Assembly: GCF_028473745.1 (NCBI RefSeq)
Contig: NZ_CP101137.1
Location: 4,960,001-5,024,000, forward strand
Source: Streptomyces sp. M92
Lineage (GTDB): Bacteria > Actinomycetota > Actinomycetes > Streptomycetales > Streptomycetaceae
Reading direction: 5' to 3'
DNA length: 64,000 bases
Both the position numbers and the translations under genes were made by a program. Position 1 is the first letter of the stretch; each line of letters starts with the position of its first letter. The notes beneath the pieces were generated by a model. It made no database searches, was not told the origin of the DNA, and was given only the letters and a program-made list of their open reading frames with translations. Shown here in pieces: positions 39,109-48,544 of this stretch.

Positions 39109-39558
39109 TCAGCTCCCGCCGGCCGGTTCCAGCACGAAGACCGGGATCTCCCGGTCCGTCTTCTTCTGGTAGTCCGCGTACGGCGGATACGCCGCGACGG
39201 CGCGCTCCCACCACGCGGCCTTCTCCGCGCCCGTGACCTCACGGGCCGTCATGTCCCGCTTCACCGGCCCGTCCTGGAGCTCCACACGGGGATCGGCCTT
39301 GACGTTGTGGTACCACACGGGGTGCTTCGGCGCCCCGCCCAGGGACGCGACCACGGCGTACCGGCCCTCGTGCTCGACGCGCATCAGCGGCGTCTTGCGG
39401 ATCTTGCCGCTGCGCGCTCCCCGGGTGGTCAGCACGATCACGGGCATGCCCGTGTCCAGCAGGGTCGTGCCCTTCGTACCGCCCGAGCTCTCGTACAGCT
39501 CGACCTGTTCGCGCACCCACTGCGTCGGGCTGGGTTCGTACTCGCCGTCCAGAGGCAT
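39109..39558 (-). CDS. Deazaflavin (F420)-dependent nitroreductase-like protein (Ddn family)
   Basis: 149 aa. Ddn signatures: WVREQVELYESSGG, LTTRGARSGKIRKTPLMRV, YAVVASLGGAPKHPVWYHNV. Mycobacterial Ddn reduces quinones and nitroimidazoles with F420H2. This family is widespread in actinobacteria and its natural substrates are mostly unknown. ATG at 39558; upstream in-frame starts lie in a divergent gap with poor ribosome sites. Confidence 0.87.
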   Translation of the reverse strand: MPLDGEYEPSPTQWVREQVELYESSGGTKGTTLLDTGMPVIVLTTRGARSGKIRKTPLMRVEHEGRYAVVASLGGAPKHPVWYHNVKADPRVELQDGPVKRDMTAREVTGAEKAAWWERAVAAYPPYADYQKKTDREIPVFVLEPAGGS

Positions 39559-39907
39559 GGCATCCGTCCCATCGTCACGTCGTACGGCTGACCGGCACCG
39601 TGGTTCAACACCGGCCGGTGCCCGATCCATCCATACCCGCCGCCGCGCCCCGGTCCACGACCCGGCGCGCCGTCACCGTGACGGAATCCGGCGCACCGCC
39701 ACGGCGGGCGGGCGGTCCTATCGCGCCACGTCCGCCGTCCGCGGACGGCCCGACGGGGGCACAGGTGTTCACCGTGCGGCGGCGCTACGGCGAACTCCGG
39801 CCAGTCCGTCCCCACCGCCGATCTGGCCGAACTTGACGTCGTCGCATAGGTGCCCGGGGCATCTAATGAAGATCGGCACGACGCACACTTCGTCTGCGAG
39901 GTCTTCC
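39559..39907. other. Divergent gap before the CYP105-type P450 (349 bases)
   Basis: No gene seen. A palindrome GTCCGCGGAC lies at about 39735, and TTGACG at 39835 is a possible -35 for the P450 operon, but I cannot pair it with a well-spaced -10. Confidence 0.4.
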
Positions 39908-41128
39908 ATGACGGACACCGACACGACGACGGCCGGGAACGCGACGCGACCCGTCGCCTTCCCCCAGGACCGGACCTGCCCCTATCACCCGCCCGCCGCC
40001 TACGACCCGCTGCGCGCCACCCGGCCGCTGGCCCGGATCACCCTCTTCGACGGCCGCCCGGCCTGGCTGGTGACCGGACACGCCACCGCCCGCCGGCTGC
40101 TGGCCGACCCGCGGCTGTCCACCGACCGCACCCGTGACGGCTTCCCCGCCACCTCCGCCCGCCTCGCCGCCGTACGCCCGCGCAGGACCGCCCTCCTGGG
40201 CGTCGACGACCCGGAACACCACGCCCAGCGCAAGCTGGTGCTGCCCGAGTTCACCCTCAGGCGCGCCACCGCCCTGCGCCCGCGCATCCAGCGGATCGTC
40301 GACGAACGGCTCGACGCGATGACCGCGCAGGGACCGCCCGCCGAACTCGTGTCGGCCTTCGCCCTGCCCGTGCCCTCGATGGTGATCTGCGCGCTGCTCG
40401 GAGTCCCCTACGCCGACCACGACTTCTTCGAGGAACAGTCCCGCCGCCTGCTGCGCGGCCCCGGGCCCGCCGACGTCCAGGACGCCCGCGACCGGCTGGA
40501 GACCTACCTGGGCGAGCTGATCGACCGCAAGCGGCACTCGCCCGGTGAGGGCCTGCTGGACGACCTCGTCCGCAAACAGGTGGCCGAAGGCGAGTTCGAC
40601 CGCGAGCAGCTCGTCGCCTTCGCCGTCATCCTGCTGGTCGCCGGCCACGAGACGACCGCCAACATGATCTCGCTGGGCACCTACACCCTCCTCGGGCATC
40701 CCGGGCGCCTGGCCGAACTGCGCGCGGACCCGTCACTGCTGCCCGGCGCGGTCGAGGAACTGATGCGCGTGCTGTCGATCGCGGACGGGCTGCTGCGCCT
40801 GGCCACCGAGGACATCGACGTGGACGGCACCACCGTCCGGGCCGGGGACGGGGTCGTCTTCTCCACCTCCGTCATCAACCGCGACGAGACCGTCTACCCC
40901 GAGCCGGACGCCCTCGACTGGAACCGCCCCGCCCGGCACCACGTGGCCTTCGGCTTCGGCATCCACCAGTGCCTCGGCCAGAACCTGGCCCGCGCCGAAC
41001 TGGAGATCGCCCTGGGCACCCTCTTCGAGAGGCTGCCCACGCTGCGCCTGGCCGCCTCGCCGCAGGAGATCCCCTTCAAACCCGGCGACACGATCCAGGG
41101 GATGCTCGAACTCCCCGTGGCCTGGTAG
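39908..41128 (+). CDS. Cytochrome P450, CYP105-like
   Basis: 406 aa class-I bacterial P450. N-terminal FPQDRTCPYHPP is characteristic of CYP105. I-helix LVAGHETTANM near residue 245, ExxR as ELMR near 283, heme loop FGFGIHQCLGQNLAR near 346. CYP105 enzymes hydroxylate varied xenobiotics and lipids, using ferredoxin. The ferredoxin gene follows 12 bases later. In S. coelicolor I recall a CYP105D5-ferredoxin pair in this neighbourhood. Confidence 0.92.
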   Translation: MTDTDTTTAGNATRPVAFPQDRTCPYHPPAAYDPLRATRPLARITLFDGRPAWLVTGHATARRLLADPRLSTDRTRDGFPATSARLAAVRPRRTALLGVDDPEHHAQRKLVLPEFTLRRATALRPRIQRIVDERLDAMTAQGPPAELVSAFALPVPSMVICALLGVPYADHDFFEEQSRRLLRGPGPADVQDARDRLETYLGELIDRKRHSPGEGLLDDLVRKQVAEGEFDREQLVAFAVILLVAGHETTANMISLGTYTLLGHPGRLAELRADPSLLPGAVEELMRVLSIADGLLRLATEDIDVDGTTVRAGDGVVFSTSVINRDETVYPEPDALDWNRPARHHVAFGFGIHQCLGQNLARAELEIALGTLFERLPTLRLAASPQEIPFKPGDTIQGMLELPVAW

Positions 41129-41140
41129 GAGGCTTCGGAC

Positions 41141-41338
41141 ATGGACATCACCATCGACAGGGACACCTGTATCGGCGCGGGCCAGTGCGCCCTGACCGCC
41201 CCGGACGTGTTCGCCCAGGACGACGACGGGTACAGCACGGTGCGGCCCGGAGCGGAGGACGGCGGCGGCGCCCTGGTACGGGAGGCGGCCCGGGCGTGCC
41301 CGGTCGGCGCCGTCAGCGTGTCGGAGCGGGCGGGCTGA
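41141..41338 (+). CDS. 3Fe-4S ferredoxin, redox partner of the P450
   Basis: 65 aa. DRDTCIGAGQCALTAPDVF near residue 7 and ACPVGAVSV near residue 53 provide three cluster Cys (C-x5-C ... C-P), the SoyB/FdxD pattern for a 3Fe-4S cluster. It transfers electrons from a ferredoxin reductase (not in the window) to the adjacent P450. ATG preceded by AGGAGGC. Confidence 0.92.
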   Translation: MDITIDRDTCIGAGQCALTAPDVFAQDDDGYSTVRPGAEDGGGALVREAARACPVGAVSVSERAG

Positions 41339-41380
41339 GGCCGGGCCCGCCGACCCCTGCCCGTTCAGTAGGGTTTCCGG

Positions 41381-41911
41381 GTGAGCGACCAGACCCGCAA
41401 GCCGTTCCTGTACGTCGTCGTCTGCGCCGCCGGCGTGGCCTCCGGGGTCGGTGAGCTGATCACCGCCGCGCACGAGCGAGACTGGGCGGTCGGCGTGTTC
41501 GCGACGCCGGCCGCCCTGAACGGCTTCTTCGACACCGCCGCCGTCGAGGCGCGGACCGGACGGCCCGTCCGGTCGGCCTGGCGCCGCCCCGGCGACCCGC
41601 GCCCCTTCCCGGCGCCGGACGCCGTGGTGGTCGCCCCCGCCACCTTCAACACGGTCAACAAGTGGGCCGCCGGGATCGCCGACAACCTCGCCCTGGCCAC
41701 CCTGTGCGAGGCGTGCGGCCTCGGCGTCCCCGTCGCCGTCCTGCCGTGCGTCGCCGACGCGCTGGCCTCCCACCCTGCCTACCGGGAGAGCCTGACCCGG
41801 CTGCGCGGGACGGGCGTGCGCTTCGGTGACCCGTACGCGGGGGAGGGCGAGGACGGCGGCCGGCCCGGGTTCGCCTGGGAGCGGGCGCTGGACCTGCTCG
41901 AACGCGGCTGA
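41381..41911 (+). CDS. Flavoprotein (CoaC/Dfp-like fold)
   Basis: 176 aa homo-oligomeric flavin-containing Cys decarboxylase fold: LYVVVCAAGVASGVGELI at the N-terminus, ATPAALNGFFD, then VVVAPATFNTVNKWAAGIADN near residue 85, the FMN-binding segment. Role of these stand-alone streptomycete flavoproteins is unclear; could be a decarboxylase or lyase. GTG start. Lies 42 bases after the ferredoxin gene. Confidence 0.83.
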   Translation: MSDQTRKPFLYVVVCAAGVASGVGELITAAHERDWAVGVFATPAALNGFFDTAAVEARTGRPVRSAWRRPGDPRPFPAPDAVVVAPATFNTVNKWAAGIADNLALATLCEACGLGVPVAVLPCVADALASHPAYRESLTRLRGTGVRFGDPYAGEGEDGGRPGFAWERALDLLERG

Positions 41912-41988
41912 CCCGCCACGCCTGGAGCCCGCACGAAGACGTACGCTCGCCCCCGGTACTGATGATCCCGAAGACAGGAGCAGCAACG

Positions 41989-42957
41989 ATGCAGTACGTG
42001 AAGCTCGGTTCGACGGGCCTGGACGTGTCGCGGATCTGCCTGGGCTGCATGACGTACGGCGTTCCCGACCGGGGCACCCACGAGTGGACCCTCGACGAGG
42101 AGGCCTCGCGCCCGCTGGTCCGGCAGGCGCTGGAGGCCGGCATCACCTTCTTCGACACGGCCAACGTCTACTCCGACGGCACCAGCGAGGAGATCGTCGG
42201 CAAGGCGCTGCGCGACTTCGCCCGCCGGGACGACATCGTGCTGGCGACCAAGGTCAACGGCCGGATGCGGCCCGGCCCCAACGGCGCCGGACTGTCCCGC
42301 AAGGCGATCATGACCGAGATCGACCACAGCCTCGCGCGCCTGGGCACCGACTACGTCGACCTCTACCAGATCCACCGCTTCGACCCGCACACGCCCGTCG
42401 AGGAGACGATGGAGGCGCTGCACGACCTGGTCAGGGCCGGCAAGGTCCGTTACCTCGGGGCCAGTTCGATGTACGCCTGGCAGTTCTCCAAGATGCAGTA
42501 CACCGCCGAGCGCCACGGCTGGACCAAGTTCGTCTCCATGCAGAACCACTACAACCTCCTCTACCGCGAGGAGGAGCGCGAGATGCTGCCGCTCTGCGCC
42601 GACCAGGGCGTCGGCGTGCTGCCCTGGAGCCCGCTGGCCCGCGGCCGGCTCACCCGCGACTGGGACACGGCCACCGAGCGCAGCGCCACCGACAACTTCG
42701 GCAGCACGCTCTACCAGGAGGGCGACCGGGCCGTGGTGGAGGCGGTCACCCGCATCGCCGGCGACCGCGGCGTGCCGCGCGCCCGGGTGGCCCTCGCCTG
42801 GCTGCTGCACCAAGACACGGTGACCGCGCCGATCGTCGGGGCGTCCAAGCCGGGGCACCTCGACGACGCCGTGGCGGCGGCCGAACTGGTGCTCACCGAG
42901 AAGGAGATCGAGGAGCTGGAGCGGCCGTACGCGCCGCACCCGATCGCCGGGCACTGA
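41989..42957 (+). CDS. Aldo/keto reductase
   Basis: 322 aa TIM-barrel. N-terminal LGSTGLDVSRICLGCMTYG; catalytic Asp and Tyr in FFDTANVYSDGTSEE near residue 50; Lys in LATKVNG near 80; and DLYQIHRFD with His near 125. C-terminal VGASKPGHLDDAV binds NADPH. Like YajO/Tas-type reductases. Start at ATG 41989 after ACAGGAG. Confidence 0.9.
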   Translation: MQYVKLGSTGLDVSRICLGCMTYGVPDRGTHEWTLDEEASRPLVRQALEAGITFFDTANVYSDGTSEEIVGKALRDFARRDDIVLATKVNGRMRPGPNGAGLSRKAIMTEIDHSLARLGTDYVDLYQIHRFDPHTPVEETMEALHDLVRAGKVRYLGASSMYAWQFSKMQYTAERHGWTKFVSMQNHYNLLYREEEREMLPLCADQGVGVLPWSPLARGRLTRDWDTATERSATDNFGSTLYQEGDRAVVEAVTRIAGDRGVPRARVALAWLLHQDTVTAPIVGASKPGHLDDAVAAAELVLTEKEIEELERPYAPHPIAGH

Positions 42958-42991
42958 TCCCGGCGGTCGCCGGCCGGTGTCCACGGACGTC

Positions 42992-43642
42992 TCAGGGGCC
43001 GGTGCCGGGTTCGACGGCGGTGACCTTCACGGACGACTCGTTGCCGCCGACCGGGACCTCGCCGGCCGTCCACTTCACCTTGATCGGGTCGTGCTCGTCC
43101 GGCGGCGTCACCAGCAGCGCCGCCGGTGTGGCGGTGCGGGCGCCGCTGATCTGCGGGCTGGAGAACGACAGGCCCGCCCAGGCGCTCTTCCCCGGCGCCA
43201 GCGTGACCGTCTGAGGGGAGGCGGGTGCGCGTTCCGGATCCGGGCCCAGCTGCTCGCCGGAGGCGTCGACGAAGGCGGCGCCCGGGTAGCCGTACAGGGT
43301 GCAGGTGCGCTCGGAGGTGTTGGTCAGCACGATCGGGAAGTTCCGCTGACCGGCTCCCGGGTTCACGCGGCCGACCGCGGCGCGCAGTTCGAAGGTGTGG
43401 CAGCGGCCGTCGGTGCGCGCGGAGGCGGAACCGGCGGTGTCGCTCGGTGCCGCGGTCGTCGCCGGAGCGGTGGCGTTGCCGGCCGCCGTGCCGGTGGCCG
43501 GGCCGGTCGTGCGGGGGGCCTTGGTGGGCTGCGGGGCACTCGGCGTACCGCTCTCGGTACCGCAGGCGCCCACCAGGCCGAGGAGCGCGACCGCGCTCGC
43601 CAGCAGGGCGGTGCGGCGTACGGGCCGTGACGTGTTGGCCAT
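42992..43642 (-). CDS. DUF4232 putative lipoprotein
   Basis: 216 aa. Signal peptide with lipobox-like LVGACG (Cys near residue 27), then a Thr/Ala/Pro-rich linker of ~50 residues and a DUF4232 domain (CHTFELRAAVGRVNPGAG, FPIVLTNTSERTCTLYGYPG) with two conserved Cys. Cell-surface protein of unknown function, abundant in streptomycetes. Convergent with the aldo/keto reductase gene. Confidence 0.8.
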   Translation of the reverse strand: MANTSRPVRRTALLASAVALLGLVGACGTESGTPSAPQPTKAPRTTGPATGTAAGNATAPATTAAPSDTAGSASARTDGRCHTFELRAAVGRVNPGAGQRNFPIVLTNTSERTCTLYGYPGAAFVDASGEQLGPDPERAPASPQTVTLAPGKSAWAGLSFSSPQISGARTATPAALLVTPPDEHDPIKVKWTAGEVPVGGNESSVKVTAVEPGTGP

Positions 43643-43810
43643 CGCTTCTCCACACTCCCGTCGGTTTCTCGCGCGGGGCTGCCGCGCGGGCGCACGGTGT
43701 GCCCCGTGGGTTCGAGTGTCCCGCGGCACCGGCCGGGAAACGAGGGGCGAGCATTCCCCGGGGGCACTGCCCGGCGCCCGTACGCGATCCACGGCGCGCG
43801 CCCCGCGGGT

Positions 43811-46189
43811 TCACTCCTCGTCGAGCAGACCCAGCTCCGCCCAGATGGTCTTGCCCTCGGCCGTGTGCCGGCTGCCCCAGCGCTGGGTGAGCTGGGCGAC
43901 CAGCAGCAGCCCGCGCCCGCCCTCGTCCCAGGTCTTGGCCCGGCGCAGATGGGGCGCCGTGTGGCTGGTGTCGGAGACCTCGCAGATCAGTGTGGCCGTG
44001 TCGTGGATCAGCCGCAGCCGGATGGGCGGGGAGCCGTACCGGATGGCGTTGGTGACCAGTTCGCTCACCACCAGCTCGGCGGTGAAGGACGCCTCCAGCA
44101 GGGCCCAGGAGGACAGCTGTTCGACGACCTGCTTGCGTACGGGGGCGACCAGCGACGGGTCGGCCGGGATGTCCCAGGTGGCGACCTGGCCGGCGGGCAG
44201 CCCCCGGGTGCGGGCCAGCAGCAGCGCCGCGTCGTCGGCGGCGCCGCCCGACGGCAGCAGGGCGTGCAGGACCCGGTCGCAGGTCGCGTCCAGCGACTCG
44301 GCGGGTCCGGCGAGGGCCTCGCGCAGCAGCGCCCGACCGGCGTCGGCGTCCCGGTCCCGGCCCTCGATCAGCCCGTCCGTGCACAGCGCCAGCACGCTGC
44401 CCTCGCGCAGCTCCAGCTCGGCCGACTCGAACGGCAGCCCGCCCACCCCCAGTGGCGGCCCCGAGGGCAGCTCGACCTGCCGGGGCGGGCCGTCCGGCGG
44501 CACCAGCACGGGCGGCGGATGTCCGGCGCGGGCCAGGGAGCAGCGCCGCGACACCGGGTCGTAGACCGCGTACAGGCAGGTGGCGCCGACCTCGCCGGCG
44601 CCGTTGTCGCCGGATTCCTCGGAGAGCCGGACGACCAGGTCGTCGAGGTGGGTGAGGAGTTCGTCGGGCGTCAGGTCGATGTCGGCGAGGGTGCGCACGG
44701 CGGTGCGCAGCCGGCCCATGGTGGCCGAGGCCTGGATGCCGTGGCCGACGACGTCCCCGACGACCATGGCGACCCGCATCCCGGACAGCGGGATCACGTC
44801 GAACCAGTCGCCGCCGACCCCGGAGCGCGCCGCCGGAAGGTAGCGGGAGGCGGCCTCCACGGCGGCGGTGGGCGGCAGCCAGCGGGGGAGCAGGCTGCGC
44901 TGGAGGGTCAGCGTCGTCTCACGCTCGCGGGAGTAGCGGCGGGCGTTGTCGATGCAGACGGCGGCGCGGGCGGTGACCTCCTCGGCCAGCAGCCGGTCGT
45001 CGTCGGTGAAGGGGTACGGCCGCTGGTGCCGGGTGAACACCGCGACACCCAGGGTGGTGCCGCGGGCCTGCAGCGGCACGGACATCGTGGAGTGGATGCC
45101 GTACTCCTCCACCCGCCGGACCCGTACGGGGTCCCATTGACGCCACCGCTCCAGGTCGCCGGAGGGCACCGCGGCCACGATCGCGCGCCCGGCGGCCAGA
45201 CAGTCCGCCTGGGGCGAGCCGGCCGGGTAGAAGTCCAGCCGGCCGGGCTCGGCGACGGCCTCCGGGCAGCCCGGGTTGACCGACTGGTGGGCCGAGCGGC
45301 GCAGGCCCACCGGTGGGGTGGGCACGGTGGGGAGCTCGTCGCCGTGCTCCTGCGGGTCCAGCAGGTCGACGCTCACGAAGTCGGCGAGCGCGGGCACGCA
45401 CACGTCCGCCAGCTCCTGCGCGGTGCGGGTCACGTCGAGCGTGGTGCCGATGCGCACACTGGCCTCGTTGACCAGTTGCAGCCGCTCCCGCGCCAGGTGC
45501 TGCTCGGTGAAGTCGTGGGCGCTCACACAGATGCCGCGCACCCGTCCGTCGGTGCCGGTGAGGGGCGCGACGCGGGCGTGCCAGGCGTGGGCACGGCTCT
45601 CGCCGGTGGCCTTCAGGTGGGTGTGCATGTCGTGCCCGCGGCCGGTGGCGAGCACCTGGCGCATGTGCTCTTCGAGCTCCGTGTGCTGCGTCCGGCTGCC
45701 GATGTCGGTGGGCCGCAGTCCGCGCAGCCGGTCGGCCGGCAGCCCGAGCAGCCGTGCCATGGCGTCGTTGACGCCGCGCAGCCGGAGCCGGTCGTCGAAG
45801 ATCATCGTGGCGCAGGGCGACTGGGTGAGGGCCGCCCTGACCAGCGGGTCGTCGGGGTGCTCGGGACCGTGGTACAGCGGGGCCACGGCGAGCCACGTGC
45901 CCGGGCCGCCGTCCTCGGACGGTCTGCGGTGGGCGAGCACCCACACGGGCACCGCCCGCCCGTCGCGGTGCCGCAGCGTCAGGGTGCCGCTCCATCTCTC
46001 GTCACCGGGGCCGGGCGCGGTGCCTTGCGCGCCGTCGGCCAGCAGCCCGGCCGCGGGGCGCCCCACGACGTCGGCGGCAGTGTGGCCCAGCAGCAGCCTC
46101 GCGCCCTCGTTCCACTCCCGCAGGGTGCCGGAGTCGTCGACGACCGCACGGGCGGTGGCGGCATCGTCGGACGGGTTGACCGGACTCAT
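43811..46189 (-). CDS. SpoIIE-family phosphatase with PAS, GAF and C-terminal ATPase (anti-sigma-like) domains
   Basis: 792 aa regulator. PAS domains about residues 10-130 and 130-255, GAF about 265-430 (MSVPLQARGTTLGVAVFTR), PP2C/SpoIIE phosphatase about 440-655 (GGDWFDVIPLSGMRVAMVVGD with metal-site Asp), and an HATPase_c domain about 665-790 (AELVVSELVTNAIRYGSPP). Having phosphatase and RsbW-like kinase in one chain is common in Streptomyces and lets one protein set the phosphorylation of STAS antagonists. Start at MSPVNPS with GGAG upstream. A partner could be the STAS protein at 33726. Confidence 0.88.
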   Translation of the reverse strand: MSPVNPSDDAATARAVVDDSGTLREWNEGARLLLGHTAADVVGRPAAGLLADGAQGTAPGPGDERWSGTLTLRHRDGRAVPVWVLAHRRPSEDGGPGTWLAVAPLYHGPEHPDDPLVRAALTQSPCATMIFDDRLRLRGVNDAMARLLGLPADRLRGLRPTDIGSRTQHTELEEHMRQVLATGRGHDMHTHLKATGESRAHAWHARVAPLTGTDGRVRGICVSAHDFTEQHLARERLQLVNEASVRIGTTLDVTRTAQELADVCVPALADFVSVDLLDPQEHGDELPTVPTPPVGLRRSAHQSVNPGCPEAVAEPGRLDFYPAGSPQADCLAAGRAIVAAVPSGDLERWRQWDPVRVRRVEEYGIHSTMSVPLQARGTTLGVAVFTRHQRPYPFTDDDRLLAEEVTARAAVCIDNARRYSRERETTLTLQRSLLPRWLPPTAAVEAASRYLPAARSGVGGDWFDVIPLSGMRVAMVVGDVVGHGIQASATMGRLRTAVRTLADIDLTPDELLTHLDDLVVRLSEESGDNGAGEVGATCLYAVYDPVSRRCSLARAGHPPPVLVPPDGPPRQVELPSGPPLGVGGLPFESAELELREGSVLALCTDGLIEGRDRDADAGRALLREALAGPAESLDATCDRVLHALLPSGGAADDAALLLARTRGLPAGQVATWDIPADPSLVAPVRKQVVEQLSSWALLEASFTAELVVSELVTNAIRYGSPPIRLRLIHDTATLICEVSDTSHTAPHLRRAKTWDEGGRGLLLVAQLTQRWGSRHTAEGKTIWAELGLLDEE

Positions 46190-46404
46190 CGTCGCCACTC
46201 CATTGCGCACACCCACAGTGAACAGCGCGTCACCTGAGCACAAGCGTAGTGCGTCCGGGGCCCGTACGGACCGGAACCGACGGTCTCGCACGACCGAAGT
46301 GCCCGGCGCCGAGCACCCGACCTCCTCCGACGTCGCGCCCCGGCGCTCCCCCAGGCGAATGTCCAGGGGCACCGGGGCGCGAAGACAGTGCGGGGACGCG
46401 GGCC

Positions 46405-48231
46405 TCAGTCGTCGTACGACAGGCCGTGCCCGGCGGGGAACAGGACCTCGGCCGGGTCGTCGGCCCGCTGGACGGGCACGGGCAGCTTGCCTCGCGGCTC
46501 GACCCGGCCGGCGATCACCCGGGCGGCGGCGCGCAGTTCGACCTCGGTCCAGCAGTAGGAGGCCAGTGAGGCCGGGACGTCACCGAGGTGGGCGATGTCG
46601 TAGGGGTTGCGCACCGCGAGGTGGACGACGGGGACGTCCGTCGCGAGCAGCCGGGACACCAGGGTGCGCTGGGCGCTGGTGGCGCCGACGTTGTCGGTGG
46701 TGACCACCACCGCGTCCCGTCCCCGCGCGGCGGCCACGGCCTCGTCGATCTTCGCCGCGTCGGGCGCCCGGCCGGTGGCGAGGTGGGCGGTGCTGTAGCC
46801 CAGTTCGTCGAACGCCCCGGCCAGCTCGGGCACCGTGGTGCGGGTGGCGTCGGTCGGGAAGGCCGGGCTGGCGCCGACCACGAGCAGCTTCCGCTGCCCG
46901 CGGCGCAGCGGGAGCGCCTCGTCCTCGTTGACCAGCAGGGTGGTGGTGCGCTCGGCGATCCGGGCGGCGGCGCGCAGGTGACGGCGGGCGCCGACGACCC
47001 GGTCGACCTCTCTCCGGGAGACGTAGGGGCTGCCGCTGAGCAGGCCGACCTTGTCCTTGAGCCGCAGGATGCGCAGGACCGACTCGTCCAGCCGGTCCTC
47101 GGTGATCTCTCCGCTGCGGACGGCGGCCAGGACACCGTTGTAGGCCACGTCGATGTCCGGCGGGAACAGCAACTGGTCGGCGCCTGCCTTGAGGGCGAGG
47201 ACGGGCACGCGGTCGTCGCCGTACTTGGTGCGTACGCCCTGCATGTTGAGCGCGTCGGTGACGATCACGCCGTCGAAGCCGAGTTCGCCGCGCAGCACGC
47301 CCTGGAGGATCGCCGGCGAGAGGGTGGCGGGGTCGTTGCTGGGGTCGAGCGCGGGGACCTGGAGGTGCGCGGTCATGATCGAGTCGACGCCGGCGGCGAT
47401 CGCGGCCCTGAAGGGCGGGGCGTCGAGGCGCTCCCACTCCTCGCGGCTGTGGGTGATCACGGGCAGTCCGGTGTGGCTGTCCTGCCCGGTGTCCCCGTGG
47501 CCCGGGAAGTGCTTGGCGCAGGCCGCGACGCCGGCGTGCTGGTACCCGGTCACCTGGGCCGCCACCATGCGGCCGACCGCGCTGGGGTCGGCGCCGAAGG
47601 AACGGACGTTGATGATGGGGTTGGCCGGATTGACGTTGACGTCGGCGACCGGGGCGAAGTTCTGGTGGATGCCCAGGGCGGCGAGTTCGGTGCCCGAGAT
47701 CCGGCCGGCGGTGCGCGCGTCGGAGAGCGAGCGGCCCGCGCCGAGCGCCATCGCGCCCGGCAGCTGGGTGGCGCCGCTGCCGATGCGGACGTTGGCACCG
47801 TGCTCCTGGTCGATGGAGATCAGGGACGGGACGGGGGTGGGCAGGGCGAGTGAGGCCCGCTGCACACCGTTCGTCAACTCCGCCACCTGGCGCGGGTCCT
47901 CGATGTTGTTCGCCCAGCCGGAGAAGTAGATGACACCGCCGATGTGGTACTTGGCGATGAGCTCGGCCACGGTGCGGACGCCGAGTTCCCTGAGGTTGCG
48001 GTCCTGGTCGAACCGGCTGGGAGAGGTCGCCGAGGTGCCGTAGAAGTACGGCACGAAGAGCTGGCCGATCTTCGCCTCGACGCTCATCCGGGAGATGATT
48101 CTCCTGAGGCGGTGATCGCGCCCGCGTGCGACCGCGGGGGTGGCCGTCACACCCACGACGCCCGTCGCACTCGCGGCGACCACGGTCGCGGAGGCGAGAA
48201 CGGTTCGTCTGGACAGACTCCGGTCCTGCAT
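46405..48231 (-). CDS. Tat-exported GH3 beta-N-acetylhexosaminidase (NagZ-like)
   Basis: 608 aa. Twin-arginine signal SLSRRTVLASATVVAAS at residues 5-21. GH3 domain: IDQEHGANVRIG, KHFPGHGDTGQDSH near residue 215 (the NagZ His/Asp loop) and catalytic Asp in VTDALNMQG near 290. A C-terminal alpha/beta sandwich (about 440-600) resembles the second GH3 domain. The loop signature separates N-acetylglucosaminidases from beta-glucosidases. Probably trims chitin oligomers or muropeptides outside the cell. Two dre-like sites upstream suggest DasR control. Confidence 0.87.
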   Translation of the reverse strand: MQDRSLSRRTVLASATVVAASATGVVGVTATPAVARGRDHRLRRIISRMSVEAKIGQLFVPYFYGTSATSPSRFDQDRNLRELGVRTVAELIAKYHIGGVIYFSGWANNIEDPRQVAELTNGVQRASLALPTPVPSLISIDQEHGANVRIGSGATQLPGAMALGAGRSLSDARTAGRISGTELAALGIHQNFAPVADVNVNPANPIINVRSFGADPSAVGRMVAAQVTGYQHAGVAACAKHFPGHGDTGQDSHTGLPVITHSREEWERLDAPPFRAAIAAGVDSIMTAHLQVPALDPSNDPATLSPAILQGVLRGELGFDGVIVTDALNMQGVRTKYGDDRVPVLALKAGADQLLFPPDIDVAYNGVLAAVRSGEITEDRLDESVLRILRLKDKVGLLSGSPYVSRREVDRVVGARRHLRAAARIAERTTTLLVNEDEALPLRRGQRKLLVVGASPAFPTDATRTTVPELAGAFDELGYSTAHLATGRAPDAAKIDEAVAAARGRDAVVVTTDNVGATSAQRTLVSRLLATDVPVVHLAVRNPYDIAHLGDVPASLASYCWTEVELRAAARVIAGRVEPRGKLPVPVQRADDPAEVLFPAGHGLSYDD

Positions 48232-48331
48232 GCGGACATGCTCCTTCCAGCCTTGCTCGTCAAGGGAATCGAAGGAAACGTGAAGTGCTCCGAACAGCGC
48301 GAAACGTAGCCCGCAGGTCATGGGCTGGGCA

Positions 48332-48347
48332 AGAGGTCTAGACAAAA
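48332..48347. promoter_or_regulatory. dre-like site 1 (DasR), AGAGGTCTAGACAAAA
   Basis: Core GGTCTAGAC equals the centre of the DasR consensus ACTGGTCTAGACCAGT; outer arm bases diverge. About 100 bases upstream of the GH3 start. Confidence 0.6.
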
Positions 48348-48362
48348 AAGGTCTAGACAAAG
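48347..48362. promoter_or_regulatory. dre-like site 2 (DasR), AAAGGTCTAGACAAAG
   Basis: Second copy, centre-to-centre 15 bases from the first, with the same GGTCTAGAC core. Tandem arrangement suggests cooperative binding of GntR-family DasR, linking GH3 expression to glucosamine-6-phosphate levels. Confidence 0.6.
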
Positions 48363-48419
48363 CGAGGGCACTTTCCCCGTCTTTCCCCGTCTCGTATGCG
48401 GCCCGCCGGGCAGGGTCCG

Positions 48420-48452
48420 CGGTGCGGACGGGAACCAGTCCCGTCCGCACCG
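48420..48452. terminator. Perfect 13-bp hairpin between the divergent glycosidase genes
   Basis: CGGTGCGGACGGG (48420-48432), loop AACCAGT, CCCGTCCGCACCG (48440-48452). Strong enough to terminate transcription in either direction, which is unusual between two divergent genes; it may insulate the dre-controlled and CebR-controlled promoters. Confidence 0.6.
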
Positions 48453-48497
48453 TTGACGGGGTGTCATGTCTCGCACAAGCATGTTCCGCGACCGTGT

Positions 48498-48511
48498 TGG
48501 GAGCGCTCCCA
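48498..48511. promoter_or_regulatory. CebR box TGGGAGCGCTCCCA
   Basis: Exact 14-base palindrome recognised by the cellobiose/cellotriose-sensing repressor CebR. It lies 33 bases before the GH9 start, so cellulase expression should be induced by cello-oligosaccharides. Confidence 0.9.
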
Positions 48512-48544
48512 TAACTGAGCGCCGCCTCCCCTAGGAGCTCGGAC

